Source of the DNA: a virus
Virus record (IMG/VR): IMGVR_UViG_3300033141_002298
Coordinates: 1-37,556 of that record
DNA length: 37,556 nucleotides
Reading direction: 5' to 3' (one strand)
The notes beneath the pieces are model-generated. The model saw only the letters and a list, made by a program, of their open reading frames with translations. It was not told the origin of the DNA and did no database searches. The position numbers and the translations under genes were made by a program. Below, piece by piece: positions 9,010 through 16,664 of the stretch (within the stretch, counting starts at the first letter, position 1; every line of letters starts with the position of its first letter).

Positions 9010-9540
9010 TTATATAATGCTTTTGTCTGTCATACTTCTTGCCCAAAAATCTATTGTTTCAAAAGCATACTGTCCTTGCTGACTATCTAACACACTTGTT
9101 ATACCAACAATTCCACTATACACTAATCTTCTCCCAGCATAGGCAACATCAAATTTTATCTCAGCATCATTGGGAGGAAGAAAAGGTTCCCCAGAATTAG
9201 CCAGTTTGTTTTTATAGTCTGCTGGAGAAAGAAGCAATGACATTCCTATGGCTGCTATTTCTCCTTTTCTTGACATTACTGCCTTAGTAATTGAACCCTT
9301 AATAGATGTCCTATGTCTGAAAAAATCAGTAGCCAAGATTGAACTTGAATATATTGTTCCTAACTGACTATTTATTGGTCCTCCTATTGGCCAATAAGGC
9401 TCTCCTTCAGTTACTATTTCTGTTCTAATCTTCTGAGCAGTACCAATTGGCAAATCAATAATAGCCAAACTGGGAATGTCCAAACGAATAACTACATCAT
9501 GAGAATGAACTGCTCTATATGATAAAACATAGTCTGACAT
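9010..9540 (-). CDS. Tail protein of unknown function between tube and chaperone
   Basis: Protein of 176 residues with many short beta strands and no transmembrane segment. It starts MSDYVLSYRAVHSHDVVIRL and has a Gly/Pro-rich centre (GEPYWPIGGPINSQLGTIYS). It lies between the tail tube gene and the tail assembly chaperone, where some contractile phages carry a second tube-like or tail-completion protein. I do not recognise the family. A seven-T run upstream separates it partly from the tube gene. Confidence 0.6.
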   Translation of the reverse strand: MSDYVLSYRAVHSHDVVIRLDIPSLAIIDLPIGTAQKIRTEIVTEGEPYWPIGGPINSQLGTIYSSSILATDFFRHRTSIKGSITKAVMSRKGEIAAIGMSLLLSPADYKNKLANSGEPFLPPNDAEIKFDVAYAGRRLVYSGIVGITSVLDSQQGQYAFETIDFWARSMTDKSII

Positions 9541-9559
9541 TGTACTCTAAAGAATATAT

Positions 9560-9566
9560 AAAAAAA
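9560..9566 (-). terminator. Poly-T tract after the tail tube gene
   Basis: Seven T in a row on the minus strand, preceded by CCCCC, about 30 nt after the tube stop codon. Archaeal RNA polymerase terminates at such U tracts. It could attenuate read-through from the highly expressed tube gene into the next gene. Confidence 0.35.
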
Positions 9567-9594
9567 GGGGGTAAATAATGTTTTGGTTTGTTTT

Positions 9595-10170
9595 TTACGT
9601 TCCCACGTTGAGGTCGTATCGAGCATAACGATAGTTTCCTTCGATTTCAGCATTTTGGAAATTCCCTTGGGCTCCATCAAAAGCTCGTCTAAAGAATGCA
9701 ACATTGTAAAGCACATGTTTCTTATTCTTTCGCAAATTAATAACTTCAATTTGAAAAGTATACGGAACCATGTGTTTGCCTTCTGAAGTATTATCATTCC
9801 ACAAAAATGTGGCTGGGTCTACTCCTTCAATCGCATCATGAAACAATTCTGTCTCCCCATCAGCTTCATTAACTATTACTCCGAGAGCATACTTAAACAA
9901 CTCATAATTGATATGTTTTATTCTTACTCTAAAAGTTCCAAGAAAGTTTGCTTGTCTCTGTTCAATAGGCACATTAGTACCATATCCATGAAGAATTGAC
10001 ATATCATTTCTATCCTCCCATCGAATATAGTCTATTCTACCAATGACTTGGGAATTCGTCTGTTGTCCAGAGCTATCAACAAATGCTGGTAGGCTTTGGT
10101 CACTTATCTGAGTTTCCCCAGATACTTTTAACACGATATCAACGCTATGGTCAGATTTGTATTCTGGCAT
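9595..10170 (-). CDS. Tail tube protein
   Basis: Protein of 191 residues with regular alternating beta strands and a single long loop, as in the two-sheet sandwich of phage tail tubes. It lies directly downstream of the sheath gene, which is the standard order sheath then tube. The segments NFLGTFRVRIKHINYELFKY and MVPYTFQIEVINLRKNKKHV look like the paired strands of the tube barrel. GAGGTGA, which contains the stop codon of the sheath gene, lies 6 nt before the ATG at 10170, so that ATG is preferred to the one at 10176. It would form hexameric rings inside the sheath. Confidence 0.75.
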   Translation of the reverse strand: MPEYKSDHSVDIVLKVSGETQISDQSLPAFVDSSGQQTNSQVIGRIDYIRWEDRNDMSILHGYGTNVPIEQRQANFLGTFRVRIKHINYELFKYALGVIVNEADGETELFHDAIEGVDPATFLWNDNTSEGKHMVPYTFQIEVINLRKNKKHVLYNVAFFRRAFDGAQGNFQNAEIEGNYRYARYDLNVGT

Positions 10171-10181
10171 TTTCATTCACC

Positions 10182-11453
10182 TCATATTGTTGCTGAAACA
10201 ACTAAGTTCACATTTATCTCAGTCACTTCAAAGACTGGAACTATAGTTAAATCACATCTCATGATATGATTCACTTCATCGGTAGATGAAGCAAAAACAT
10301 TCACGGCAAATTCTTTAATCATCCCTTGAGATACCATTTGCCTAAGAGTGCTTTCCACTCTTGACTTTGCTGTTGACCGACCTAATGAAGTATTATTTGA
10401 AAACAAGAATGGTAAGAGTGTATTTCTTGTTCTCTTGGCTGCTGTGTCTGCTATTTCACGAGTAGTCAAATAAGAGAAGTCTGAACCAGCAGCAGAAAAT
10501 GTCCATCCTTTATCAAACATATAAGAGACAGATGCACCAGTACTCCACCTTCGTGGAAATAGAACATGGTCATCGCTCATACTTTCCATATCAGCCTTTT
10601 TGAGTACTGCTTTAGTAGTACTACCACTCCATACGGGGGTAAATCCTAAAGATTTCAAAGGAACATGTGGTTGCATAGCAGCACGTCTACCAGCTAACCA
10701 AGCAGCTAACCAGTTACCACCAATTTCCACACTCCCAGAAGCAAGAGAAAGAGCAGCCAGATGGGTATCAGAAACATCATAAACAACGTTTCCAAACTTA
10801 TGAACAGTATTACCTACTAATGTGATTGTTCTTCCATAATCTGATTTTGCTCCAGCATAGCTACTTAAATCATAAGTAGTTCCACTGAACACTTCTTGAT
10901 AACTAACTCCAGTAATATAGATTCTTTCTTTTCCATTATTCACACTGGAAGCAGTTTCCATCTCCGTAGTTACAGCAGAAATAGGAGGTTTACCAGCTAT
11001 TACAACATAATAAATATCATCAAACTCTCTAAGTTTTGCAAGAGCTTGAGTTGTTCCCGTATCAGCACTAGTACCATACGTACCAGTTCCAGAGAGTACA
11101 CAAGCATAAACTTTGGACGCTCCACCAAGAAAGGCCAATTCTACGGCTCTGATAAGATTAGTTTCATTATCATAGGCTCCAGTACCAAAAGTAGTTTGAC
11201 TATAAGTTCCAGCATCCCAAGAACCAGAAAGAGCTAACCCGCATTTTTGTACAGCGTCAATAAGGTTATTCCAAACGAATACCTCACCTTCATTAGAAGC
11301 ACTCCATTTTTCGGCATCATTGATATTATAACCACTTGAGCCACTTTGCATATGTCCAATAACTGCTACTGCTCCAGTAGTTGTAGAAGGAGTAGGAGCT
11401 ATACCTCTCGTGGTTTCTGTAATGAATATACCAGCGAGTTTATGTGTTGACAT
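10182..11453 (-). CDS. Contractile tail sheath protein
   Basis: Protein of 423 residues. The N-terminus (HKLAGIFITETTRGIAP) resembles the strand used for subunit linking in sheath proteins. The C-terminal 60 residues, including IKEFAVNVFASSTDEVNHIM and LTIVPVFEVTEINVNLVVS, match the conserved sheath C-terminal domain that reaches to the next ring. The middle is a Ser/Thr/Gly-rich variable insertion, which is usual for the outward-facing domain. This gene shows that the virus has a contractile tail. A TATA box sits 25 nt before the start, and GAGAGGT lies just before the ATG, so both leaderless and SD-led initiation are possible. Confidence 0.88.
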   Translation of the reverse strand: MSTHKLAGIFITETTRGIAPTPSTTTGAVAVIGHMQSGSSGYNINDAEKWSASNEGEVFVWNNLIDAVQKCGLALSGSWDAGTYSQTTFGTGAYDNETNLIRAVELAFLGGASKVYACVLSGTGTYGTSADTGTTQALAKLREFDDIYYVVIAGKPPISAVTTEMETASSVNNGKERIYITGVSYQEVFSGTTYDLSSYAGAKSDYGRTITLVGNTVHKFGNVVYDVSDTHLAALSLASGSVEIGGNWLAAWLAGRRAAMQPHVPLKSLGFTPVWSGSTTKAVLKKADMESMSDDHVLFPRRWSTGASVSYMFDKGWTFSAAGSDFSYLTTREIADTAAKRTRNTLLPFLFSNNTSLGRSTAKSRVESTLRQMVSQGMIKEFAVNVFASSTDEVNHIMRCDLTIVPVFEVTEINVNLVVSATI

Positions 11454-11474
11454 AATTACCTCTCGAATGAAGAG

Positions 11475-11482
11475 TATTTAAA
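11475..11482 (-). promoter_or_regulatory. TATA box of the sheath-tube operon
   Basis: Minus strand TTTAAATA, centred about 25 nt before the sheath ATG at 11453. It lies in the 33-base gap after the upstream tail gene and probably drives strong late expression of sheath and tube. Confidence 0.6.
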
Positions 11483-11486
11483 TCTT

Positions 11487-12194
11487 TTACTCACTTAAAC
11501 TCCCAGAGGAATTAAGGATGTCATAAGATGCCGTTGTACCAGAAGAGATATATGACCTTTGAATAATCTCTTCAACCCATGTACTGTAATCTTTTTCTCC
11601 AGTAGGTGGCTTGAAATATACATCAGCAGTTACAGTCGTCCATATGGCTCTTCTGTACTCTTCACTAACCATAGCCTTATGGTCTACTTCCTTGATTATT
11701 CTGTCTGTCTGGTCGAAACCCATTATTTCAGAACGTATAACTTTAAGATTTCTTATTCCGACATTATACAAAGCGTTACTTTCTGGAGTATTCCCCCATT
11801 CTAGCCAATTTTCCACTTGTCCAGCTACAACATCTCTTTCCCATCCATGATGACCCCATACATCAAATCTTATAACATAATCACAAGTTTTTCCATAAAC
11901 AACTGTTCCACTACTTCCACTGGCTGCGGGAATATTAAAAAGCATTGCTCCGTGATAATACCTACTTGATTCAGATACTATAGTTACTACACAAGTAGGT
12001 AGTTGAATATTTTCTTTGGTAGGAAAGTCTCCAACAAATTTTATAGTAGCCCCAGTAGAACCAGACTGAAGATATACTGTCTCAGCAGTACCAGAAAGAA
12101 AATTAATCAGATGTGCTTTTATACTATCCATAGGAGAAAATGCTCTCCCTTGATATTGAACCAATACTGAACCACTATAACTATCATAACTCAT
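11487..12194 (-). CDS. Tail terminator or neck protein candidate
   Basis: Protein of 235 residues. After a Ser/Gly-rich start, residues about 25-215 form an alpha/beta domain with a helix (SPMDSIKAHLINFL), several long strands and a C-terminal pair of strands (AIWTTVTADVYFK), followed by a Ser-rich tail. The order neck protein, terminator, sheath, tube is common in contractile phages, and this gene sits just before sheath. The function is inferred from order and size; the sequence alone does not name it. Confidence 0.5.
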   Translation of the reverse strand: MSYDSYSGSVLVQYQGRAFSPMDSIKAHLINFLSGTAETVYLQSGSTGATIKFVGDFPTKENIQLPTCVVTIVSESSRYYHGAMLFNIPAASGSSGTVVYGKTCDYVIRFDVWGHHGWERDVVAGQVENWLEWGNTPESNALYNVGIRNLKVIRSEIMGFDQTDRIIKEVDHKAMVSEEYRRAIWTTVTADVYFKPPTGEKDYSTWVEEIIQRSYISSGTTASYDILNSSGSLSE

Positions 12195-12196
12195 TT

Positions 12197-12697
12197 CTAA
12201 TAACCTCTTGGTCTCTTCGCCTCAAACGCTCTACAAATAGATTCCTCTACCATTTCTCTTCCATTAGATATAATCTCATCAATGACGGCTACTCTTACTG
12301 GTCTATAATAAGAAGGATGGTCATTCCAATAGTTAACCCATCTACCAGTAAACCTCAAATGACCTATTATTTCTCCTTTCAACTCATCACTTATATGTGA
12401 AGTAGAAAGGTTCTCTGACATATTAGACTGTTTGCCAGCAGCAGTATCTTTAAGAGACTGAATACTTTCTCCAGTTTTTTTCATAGCATCTGGGTCATAA
12501 TCATATCCTTGAGAAAGATATTTTCTTTCCGTGTCCAAAGCTCGCTGTTCAAAACCATATTTAGAATAAGCCTCTTCCAATACCCCTTTCATAGTATTAG
12601 CTAATCCCTTTCCTATGAAATGTGCAGTCACATCCATTTTTCGTTTTAGAAAATCTTTTGACTGCTTAGTAAAAGATAACTTAATCTTAATATCCAT
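12197..12697 (-). CDS. Tail completion / HK97 gp10-like candidate
   Basis: Protein of 166 residues, basic and mainly helical. It begins MDIKIKLSFTKQSKDFLKRK and has a central low-complexity stretch (KKTGESIQSLKDTAAGKQSN), followed by a segment with HLRFTGRWVNYWNDHPSYYR. Small proteins of this type, with an N-terminal strand and helix and a Gly/Arg/Trp-rich C-terminal core, often precede the terminator gene in head-tail connector clusters. It ends 2 nt before the next gene's start, so the two are co-transcribed. The family assignment is tentative. Confidence 0.45.
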   Translation of the reverse strand: MDIKIKLSFTKQSKDFLKRKMDVTAHFIGKGLANTMKGVLEEAYSKYGFEQRALDTERKYLSQGYDYDPDAMKKTGESIQSLKDTAAGKQSNMSENLSTSHISDELKGEIIGHLRFTGRWVNYWNDHPSYYRPVRVAVIDEIISNGREMVEESICRAFEAKRPRGY

Positions 12698-12707
12698 TAA
12701 GAATAAT

Positions 12708-12714
12708 AAAAAAA
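12708..12714 (-). terminator. Poly-T tract before the tail completion gene
   Basis: Seven T on the minus strand preceded by CCC, about 20 nt after the stop of the 111-residue gene. A weak TATA-like TTTATCTA centred about 26 nt before the ATG at 12697 partly overlaps this area, so the gap may both end one transcript and begin the next. Confidence 0.35.
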
Positions 12715-12732
12715 GGGAATAGATAAAGGTTT

Positions 12733-13068
12733 TTACTCCTTCCGAGATTTATCTTTTAGACTTTGATATTTTTTATGTTCCCATTTCTCACTAGGATTAG
12801 TAATCTTAGATATTAATCTATTAACTCTATCAATATTTTCTTCTGTTTCTACTGTGGTCTTTCTAATAATTTTGTCTGAGCTGATTTTATATTGTCTCTG
12901 TATTATATCTCTACATATTTCCCACGTTGCAATACTACATCTACTAAGTAACTCTTTAACAAAACTCTCTTCATCTGGTATTTTTACACCATTCTGTTTA
13001 AAGTAAGTTATAAAGTAGTTAGGGCAAAGATGAATAATAGGATTATCCCACTTCTCATTGTGTTTCAT
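12733..13068 (-). CDS. Hypothetical protein, 111 aa
   Basis: Not recognised. It is basic and mostly helical, with three Cys (positions about 15, 44 and 52) that do not form a zinc-ribbon pattern, and a Lys-rich C-terminus. Its ATG overlaps the stop of the upstream gene by four bases (ATGA), showing translational coupling. The position between glycosyltransferases and tail completion genes suggests a virion or assembly role, but nothing in the sequence proves it. Confidence 0.55.
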   Translation of the reverse strand: MKHNEKWDNPIIHLCPNYFITYFKQNGVKIPDEESFVKELLSRCSIATWEICRDIIQRQYKISSDKIIRKTTVETEENIDRVNRLISKITNPSEKWEHKKYQSLKDKSRKE

Positions 13069-13280
13069 TTCTTAAACACTTCCTTACAAGTTACATTTCC
13101 TTTTTTAACTTCAAGTTCAATTTCAAGATTATCTACAATAGCCGTAACTATCATTCTAATATACCCATCAGAATCAGTCTTAAAATTCAAATCTCTTACC
13201 CAACCAATTAATTGGTCGTCAAAAAAGACTTTTGTAAAATGTTTATGACCGTTATCTGACACAATTTTTAACTTCACCAT
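13065..13280 (-). CDS. Small hypothetical beta-rich protein, 71 aa
   Basis: Not recognised. The protein has alternating hydrophobic strands (KVFFDDQLIGWVRDLNF, YIRMIVTAIVDNLEIELEVK), compatible with a small beta sandwich or barrel. A very strong ribosome binding site, GGAGGTGAT, lies 5 nt before the ATG and is embedded in the last codons of the glycosyltransferase gene. It is translationally coupled to the next gene. Confidence 0.6.
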   Translation of the reverse strand: MVKLKIVSDNGHKHFTKVFFDDQLIGWVRDLNFKTDSDGYIRMIVTAIVDNLEIELEVKKGNVTCKEVFKK

Positions 13281-15292
13281 TATATATCACCTCCTACAAG
13301 AACTTCGTAAAGCTTCTTAGCAGACCTTTTCCAAGTAAACCGTTTAACATCTTTCCTAGCTTGTGTTCCTAATCTGGAACATTCAGATGGATGTTCATAA
13401 GCATACCTCATTGTTTTACGAAGATTATCTATAGAAGGAACTGCCCATTTCAAAGCATTAGTTGGAGCATACCATCCAGCTCCATTGCTAATTTCCATAG
13501 TTTCTGGTTTAACCAAGAACGAGTTTTTCTTGTTCATATAAGTCAAATGACCTCCATATTCTTGTGCAATACAAGGAATCCCACAATTATGAACTAAAAT
13601 ACCATTGGCAAAATATATTCCACTACTAGTGGCTATGTTATATACTTTTCCGCTAAAGTTGTATATTGACTTTGAGAGAATTTTACTCTTTGATTTAATT
13701 TTCTCATCTCTATGAAGGCTTTCCAGTCTTCTTTTGTGTATTTGTTCATAAATGTTTCTTGTCTTTTTATTCGTCTGTTTATAAACGAAATCAATATTCC
13801 ACATTGTTTCTTCTTCAAGATAAGATAAGGGTGCAATTTTTCTAGCAAAGGTAATATTTTCATTCCTTGCAAAATTGTTGTATAAAATTCCGATTTTTGT
13901 TGTCTCCTTTTTATATCCAAGTAACTTTCTGGAAAATTCTGTTTCAACCAATTGTGTATTTCTATACACTTGTTGCATATGCGTATTTGAGGAATTAAAG
14001 TGCCTATCAATCTCTCTTCTGCTCGACCCTTTCGATGAAGTCGAAATGTTATTGTTCCATCTGCGTCTATAAACCCAGCCAGATATGAAATCATCTCCTC
14101 TGGAATGTTTATATTCATCATCTTCATTCTTCCAATTTTTGTTTTCTTTAATTTCATTTCTCTTACTTTCATTCTTATTGAAGCTTCTGAACGTCTCTTT
14201 AACATCTTTGAAATTTGATAAGCTGTATGGGTCTCCCAATTTTCTTTCAAAACTTCCAATTCTTCTTTTGTCCATCTCATATAATTCATATAACTCATCA
14301 CCTATTAATATGTCTTTTGCCATCTTCCATCCATTAACTGTGAAAATGGGGTGTTCTGGAGTACATTCAAGTATTGAACTCTCTGTTTCAATCCTAATCA
14401 TTTTACCATCATAATGTCTTACATGTACATCTTCTATGCCACTTGGTATATCAACCAAAGTATTATATGGAAAACATGCCATACTTTGCATATATGGGAG
14501 ACACCAACTTTCCCCTTTACTTGGTAAAATGAAACAGTCTGCACTGTTGTAAAGCTTTCTTAATCCTTCTTCATTGAACATTTGTCCAATAACTAAAATA
14601 TGAGGAGGATTTTTTAATCCCATGTCATAACTTAGTCTTTTAACGCTGTTTTGAATATTAACCATAGTAGCAAAAGTATTATCTTTTCCATAGGTTTTAA
14701 TGATTAAGTTTACTTTGTCATCACCAGTAAATTCACTAAGATAAGATTTCAACAGTTCATGAAATCCTTTCCGCATTATCCATTGACCTAAAGAAAGAAA
14801 GACAAATCTATTTTGGTCATCCTTTTTAATCATAGGTTCATCTGGATAAAACGTCTTGGTATCTACTCCGTGATTAACTATGTGAATTGGTTTAGGAACA
14901 TTCCCTATAGAATCTTTAATCATATTTTTCACAAATTTATTAACAGTTACATATTCATCATAAACGCTTATTAACTCTCTCCATAGAGGCGGAAGCCTAT
15001 CATTTTCCCACACAAACTTTATCAAGTTCCTTGTATGGTCTGGTGGTGTATTCCAAATTACTGGAGTACCGTATCTTAGAAGCGGAACTTGAAGAGTAGA
15101 AGTATTCTTCATCATTGAAGTAAAAATTTCTGCTTCTTTTTCTGGTAAATTTAAACGCATTTTATCTACGTGATTATCTACCAAATGAATGTCCAATCCA
15201 AGTTCATTCATTCCTAATAGTAGTTTTCTAGCTACAAAAGAATATCCACTTGGAGCAAATACTGTCGTTTCTATTTTAACGTCTGCTGTCAT
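13280..15292 (-). CDS. GT4 glycosyltransferase interrupted by an intein
   Basis: The precursor is 670 residues; the spliced enzyme would be 373. The exteins form a GT-B fold glycosyltransferase of family 4. The N-terminal domain starts with VFAPSGYSFVARKLLLG, the C-terminal domain starts near FVFLSLGQWIMRKG, and the sugar-nucleotide site is ILPSKGESWCLPYMQSMA joined to CGIPCIAQEYGG. The usual E-x7-E pair of GT4 enzymes is E261 and Q269 here, so the second Glu is replaced. The intein lies between A272 and C570, inside this conserved motif. The start is the ATG at 15292, overlapping the stop of the adjacent GT gene. With its neighbour it probably glycosylates a virion or host-surface component; the substrate is unknown. 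Confidence 0.85.
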   Translation of the reverse strand: MTADVKIETTVFAPSGYSFVARKLLLGMNELGLDIHLVDNHVDKMRLNLPEKEAEIFTSMMKNTSTLQVPLLRYGTPVIWNTPPDHTRNLIKFVWENDRLPPLWRELISVYDEYVTVNKFVKNMIKDSIGNVPKPIHIVNHGVDTKTFYPDEPMIKKDDQNRFVFLSLGQWIMRKGFHELLKSYLSEFTGDDKVNLIIKTYGKDNTFATMVNIQNSVKRLSYDMGLKNPPHILVIGQMFNEEGLRKLYNSADCFILPSKGESWCLPYMQSMACFPYNTLVDIPSGIEDVHVRHYDGKMIRIETESSILECTPEHPIFTVNGWKMAKDILIGDELYELYEMDKRRIGSFERKLGDPYSLSNFKDVKETFRSFNKNESKRNEIKENKNWKNEDDEYKHSRGDDFISGWVYRRRWNNNISTSSKGSSRREIDRHFNSSNTHMQQVYRNTQLVETEFSRKLLGYKKETTKIGILYNNFARNENITFARKIAPLSYLEEETMWNIDFVYKQTNKKTRNIYEQIHKRRLESLHRDEKIKSKSKILSKSIYNFSGKVYNIATSSGIYFANGILVHNCGIPCIAQEYGGHLTYMNKKNSFLVKPETMEISNGAGWYAPTNALKWAVPSIDNLRKTMRYAYEHPSECSRLGTQARKDVKRFTWKRSAKKLYEVLVGGDI
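13633..14289 (-). CDS. LAGLIDADG homing endonuclease nested out of frame in the intein
   Basis: Protein of 218 residues from the ATG at 14289. The N-terminus (WTKEELEVLKENWETHTA, then a basic helix) is a SANT/Myb-like helix-turn-helix. Residues 70-78 are LAGFIDADG followed by GTITF, the single LAGLIDADG block with its catalytic Asp, so the enzyme should act as a homodimer. Read along the minus strand, its frame is +1 relative to the intein. The coding region lies wholly inside the intein and ends at a TAG within the block F codons. GGTGAT at 14297-14302 lies 7 nt before the ATG. It should cut intein-less copies of the glycosyltransferase gene. ATGs at 14298 and 14280 are possible alternative starts. 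Confidence 0.85.
   Translation of the reverse strand: MNYMRWTKEELEVLKENWETHTAYQISKMLKRRSEASIRMKVREMKLKKTKIGRMKMMNINIPEEMISYLAGFIDADGTITFRLHRKGRAEERLIGTLIPQIRICNKCIEIHNWLKQNFPESYLDIKRRQQKSEFYTTILQGMKILPLLEKLHPYLILKKKQCGILISFINRRIKRQETFMNKYTKEDWKAFIEMRKLNQRVKFSQSQYTTLAEKYIT
14297..14302 (-). promoter_or_regulatory. Internal ribosome binding site of the nested endonuclease
   Basis: GGTGAT matches the archaeal 16S tail and lies 7 nt before the ATG at 14289. In the intein frame the same six bases encode the Gly-Asp of the conserved ILIGDEL segment, so the site is both protein-coding and a translation start signal. Confidence 0.65.
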
Positions 15293-16620
15293 TATATTAA
15301 CCCCACTCTGTTATTTACTTTTTCAAGTACTTCTATCCACATTTTATCTACCACTTTCCAGTCAAAGTTTTTGACTGCCCATTCTCTACAAGATTTACTT
15401 TGTTTATCTATCAGCTCTTGATTTTTGTAATAAGCTTCCATACCCAAAGCAAAAGCGTCAACATCAACCCATGCCTTGTGTACTCCAGAATGTTCCAGAT
15501 ATAACCTTGATGGAAGAATTGGCATACCTCTCATCTGGTCGATTTCTAACATCTTCCCATCATTATCAGTAGCTATTAACTCTCTTGTTGTAGTATAATC
15601 TGTAATAAGATTAGGTTTACCACAACTCATAGCCTCAATAATGGGTATTCCAAAACCTTCTCCTCCAGTACTCAAAACATGAACATTGAAAGAATTATAC
15701 AAAAGAACAAGGTCATGAGATGGAATACCTTCAATGAAATCATAAGCAGTACCTTCAATCTTCCTCGGAGGAGTAATTATAACATTGTCATTTAATTTTA
15801 ATGCATCAATCCATTCAAGAAATAGATAGTCATGATTATGGTCTGGCATAAACAAAGGGTCTTTAGGGTCAAGATGAAGATAAAGATAACAACGTTTTCT
15901 TTTTTCATCAATCTCTTGCTGAGTTGGCCCAGTATCAAGAAATTTTCTAAATGCTGTTAACAACCTAATATGATGTTTTCTTAGATTTAATCTAGCCACT
16001 GAACCAAAAATGAATGCGTCTTCCAAATCGCACTGACGAGTTCTTAATCCGTACATTTCAAAGAACGCCTTTCTGCATTCTATCATGTTAGCGGGACTGA
16101 ACTTTTTAGTATCTAAACCATGAGGAATATATTCAGAATGAAGCTTTAACTGTAACTGGACTAATTCTCTGCCATACTTAGACATGCATACTCTTACATC
16201 TGCTTTCGGTAATGTTCCCCCAATTATCTGATTGATTGGATGCCCATCAATCGGCAAATACCATATCCAAAATGGTCTTGGCATACTACCTAACTGGTCT
16301 ACCATATGGGCATCTCCTTGAGTAAAAACCACGTCTGGATTAGTCATCTGAAATAATGGGTCATAGCTGTCCTTTCCAAAAGGAGCTCTTCCCTTAATTC
16401 CGTGTATCTTAAAAGGGAACCCTTTGATATCTGGATTTCCTCTGGTTTGCCAACCTAGATAATGTACATCCCACTTCATTTTTTCAGCTGCTAAAGCAGC
16501 AATGTGTCCACACTGGTTCGCAAAACCCGTAGGATAATAGGGACTATCAGAACCAAAAATAGCTACTGGTGTTTTGTCCCCTATTTGTATGTTAGTTTGA
16601 ACATCGACATTATTTGTCAT
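15292..16620 (-). CDS. GT4 glycosyltransferase (no intein)
   Basis: Protein of 442 residues with a GT-B fold of family 4. The N-terminal domain begins PVAIFGSDSPYYPTGFANQ, and the C-terminal nucleotide-sugar site is GGEGFGIPIIEAMSCGKP with the E-x7-E pair intact (E321, E329). The segment FIFGSVARLNLRKH marks the domain junction. The start is placed at 16620, because a TATA box lies 25 nt upstream and no binding site precedes any earlier start. The frame is open upstream to 16728, but that part overlaps the previous gene. Its motif is uninterrupted at the site corresponding to the intein in the neighbour, giving a natural comparison. The acceptor is unknown; it is probably part of virion or host-glycan decoration. 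Confidence 0.82.
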   Translation of the reverse strand: MTNNVDVQTNIQIGDKTPVAIFGSDSPYYPTGFANQCGHIAALAAEKMKWDVHYLGWQTRGNPDIKGFPFKIHGIKGRAPFGKDSYDPLFQMTNPDVVFTQGDAHMVDQLGSMPRPFWIWYLPIDGHPINQIIGGTLPKADVRVCMSKYGRELVQLQLKLHSEYIPHGLDTKKFSPANMIECRKAFFEMYGLRTRQCDLEDAFIFGSVARLNLRKHHIRLLTAFRKFLDTGPTQQEIDEKRKRCYLYLHLDPKDPLFMPDHNHDYLFLEWIDALKLNDNVIITPPRKIEGTAYDFIEGIPSHDLVLLYNSFNVHVLSTGGEGFGIPIIEAMSCGKPNLITDYTTTRELIATDNDGKMLEIDQMRGMPILPSRLYLEHSGVHKAWVDVDAFALGMEAYYKNQELIDKQSKSCREWAVKNFDWKVVDKMWIEVLEKVNNRVGLI

Positions 16621-16642
16621 GTATAGACTATTATTCTTACAA

Positions 16643-16650
16643 CATTTAAA
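16643..16650 (-). promoter_or_regulatory. TATA box of the glycosyltransferase pair
   Basis: Minus strand TTTAAATG within the palindrome ATTTAAAT, centred about 25 nt before the ATG at 16620. It supports a leaderless transcript and overlaps the upstream neck gene just before that gene's end. Confidence 0.55.
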
Positions 16651-16664
16651 TGTTTCTAATAATT

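Larger units (their letters stand above)
13586..14476 (-). other. Intein (297 aa) in the GT4 glycosyltransferase
   Basis: The intein runs from C273 to N569, with C570 as the first C-extein residue. Block A is CFPYNTLVDIPSG. Block B is TPEHPI with the catalytic Thr and His, followed by a downstream IGDEL. Block F is VYNIATSSGIYFANGILV, and block G is HN followed by C. All residues for class 1 splicing are therefore present. Between blocks B and F the in-frame sequence is about 220 residues of Asn/Lys/Arg/Ser-rich, poorly structured-looking protein with no endonuclease motif. The endonuclease is instead read from this same DNA in another frame. Confidence 0.88.

Noticed and set aside
9492-9797. 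Open frame of about 100 codons overlapping the tail tube gene end on the same strand
   Set aside because: It lies over the well-supported tube gene, has a low-complexity Phe/Met/Leu-rich product, and no ribosome binding site.
13391-14414. Plus-strand open frames opposite the intein and glycosyltransferase
   Set aside because: Phe/Ser/Leu-rich translations typical of antisense shadows; no start signals or known motifs.
13586-14476. Group I intron instead of an intein
   Set aside because: The reading frame is continuous across both junctions and carries intein blocks A, B, F and G, which an intron would not need.
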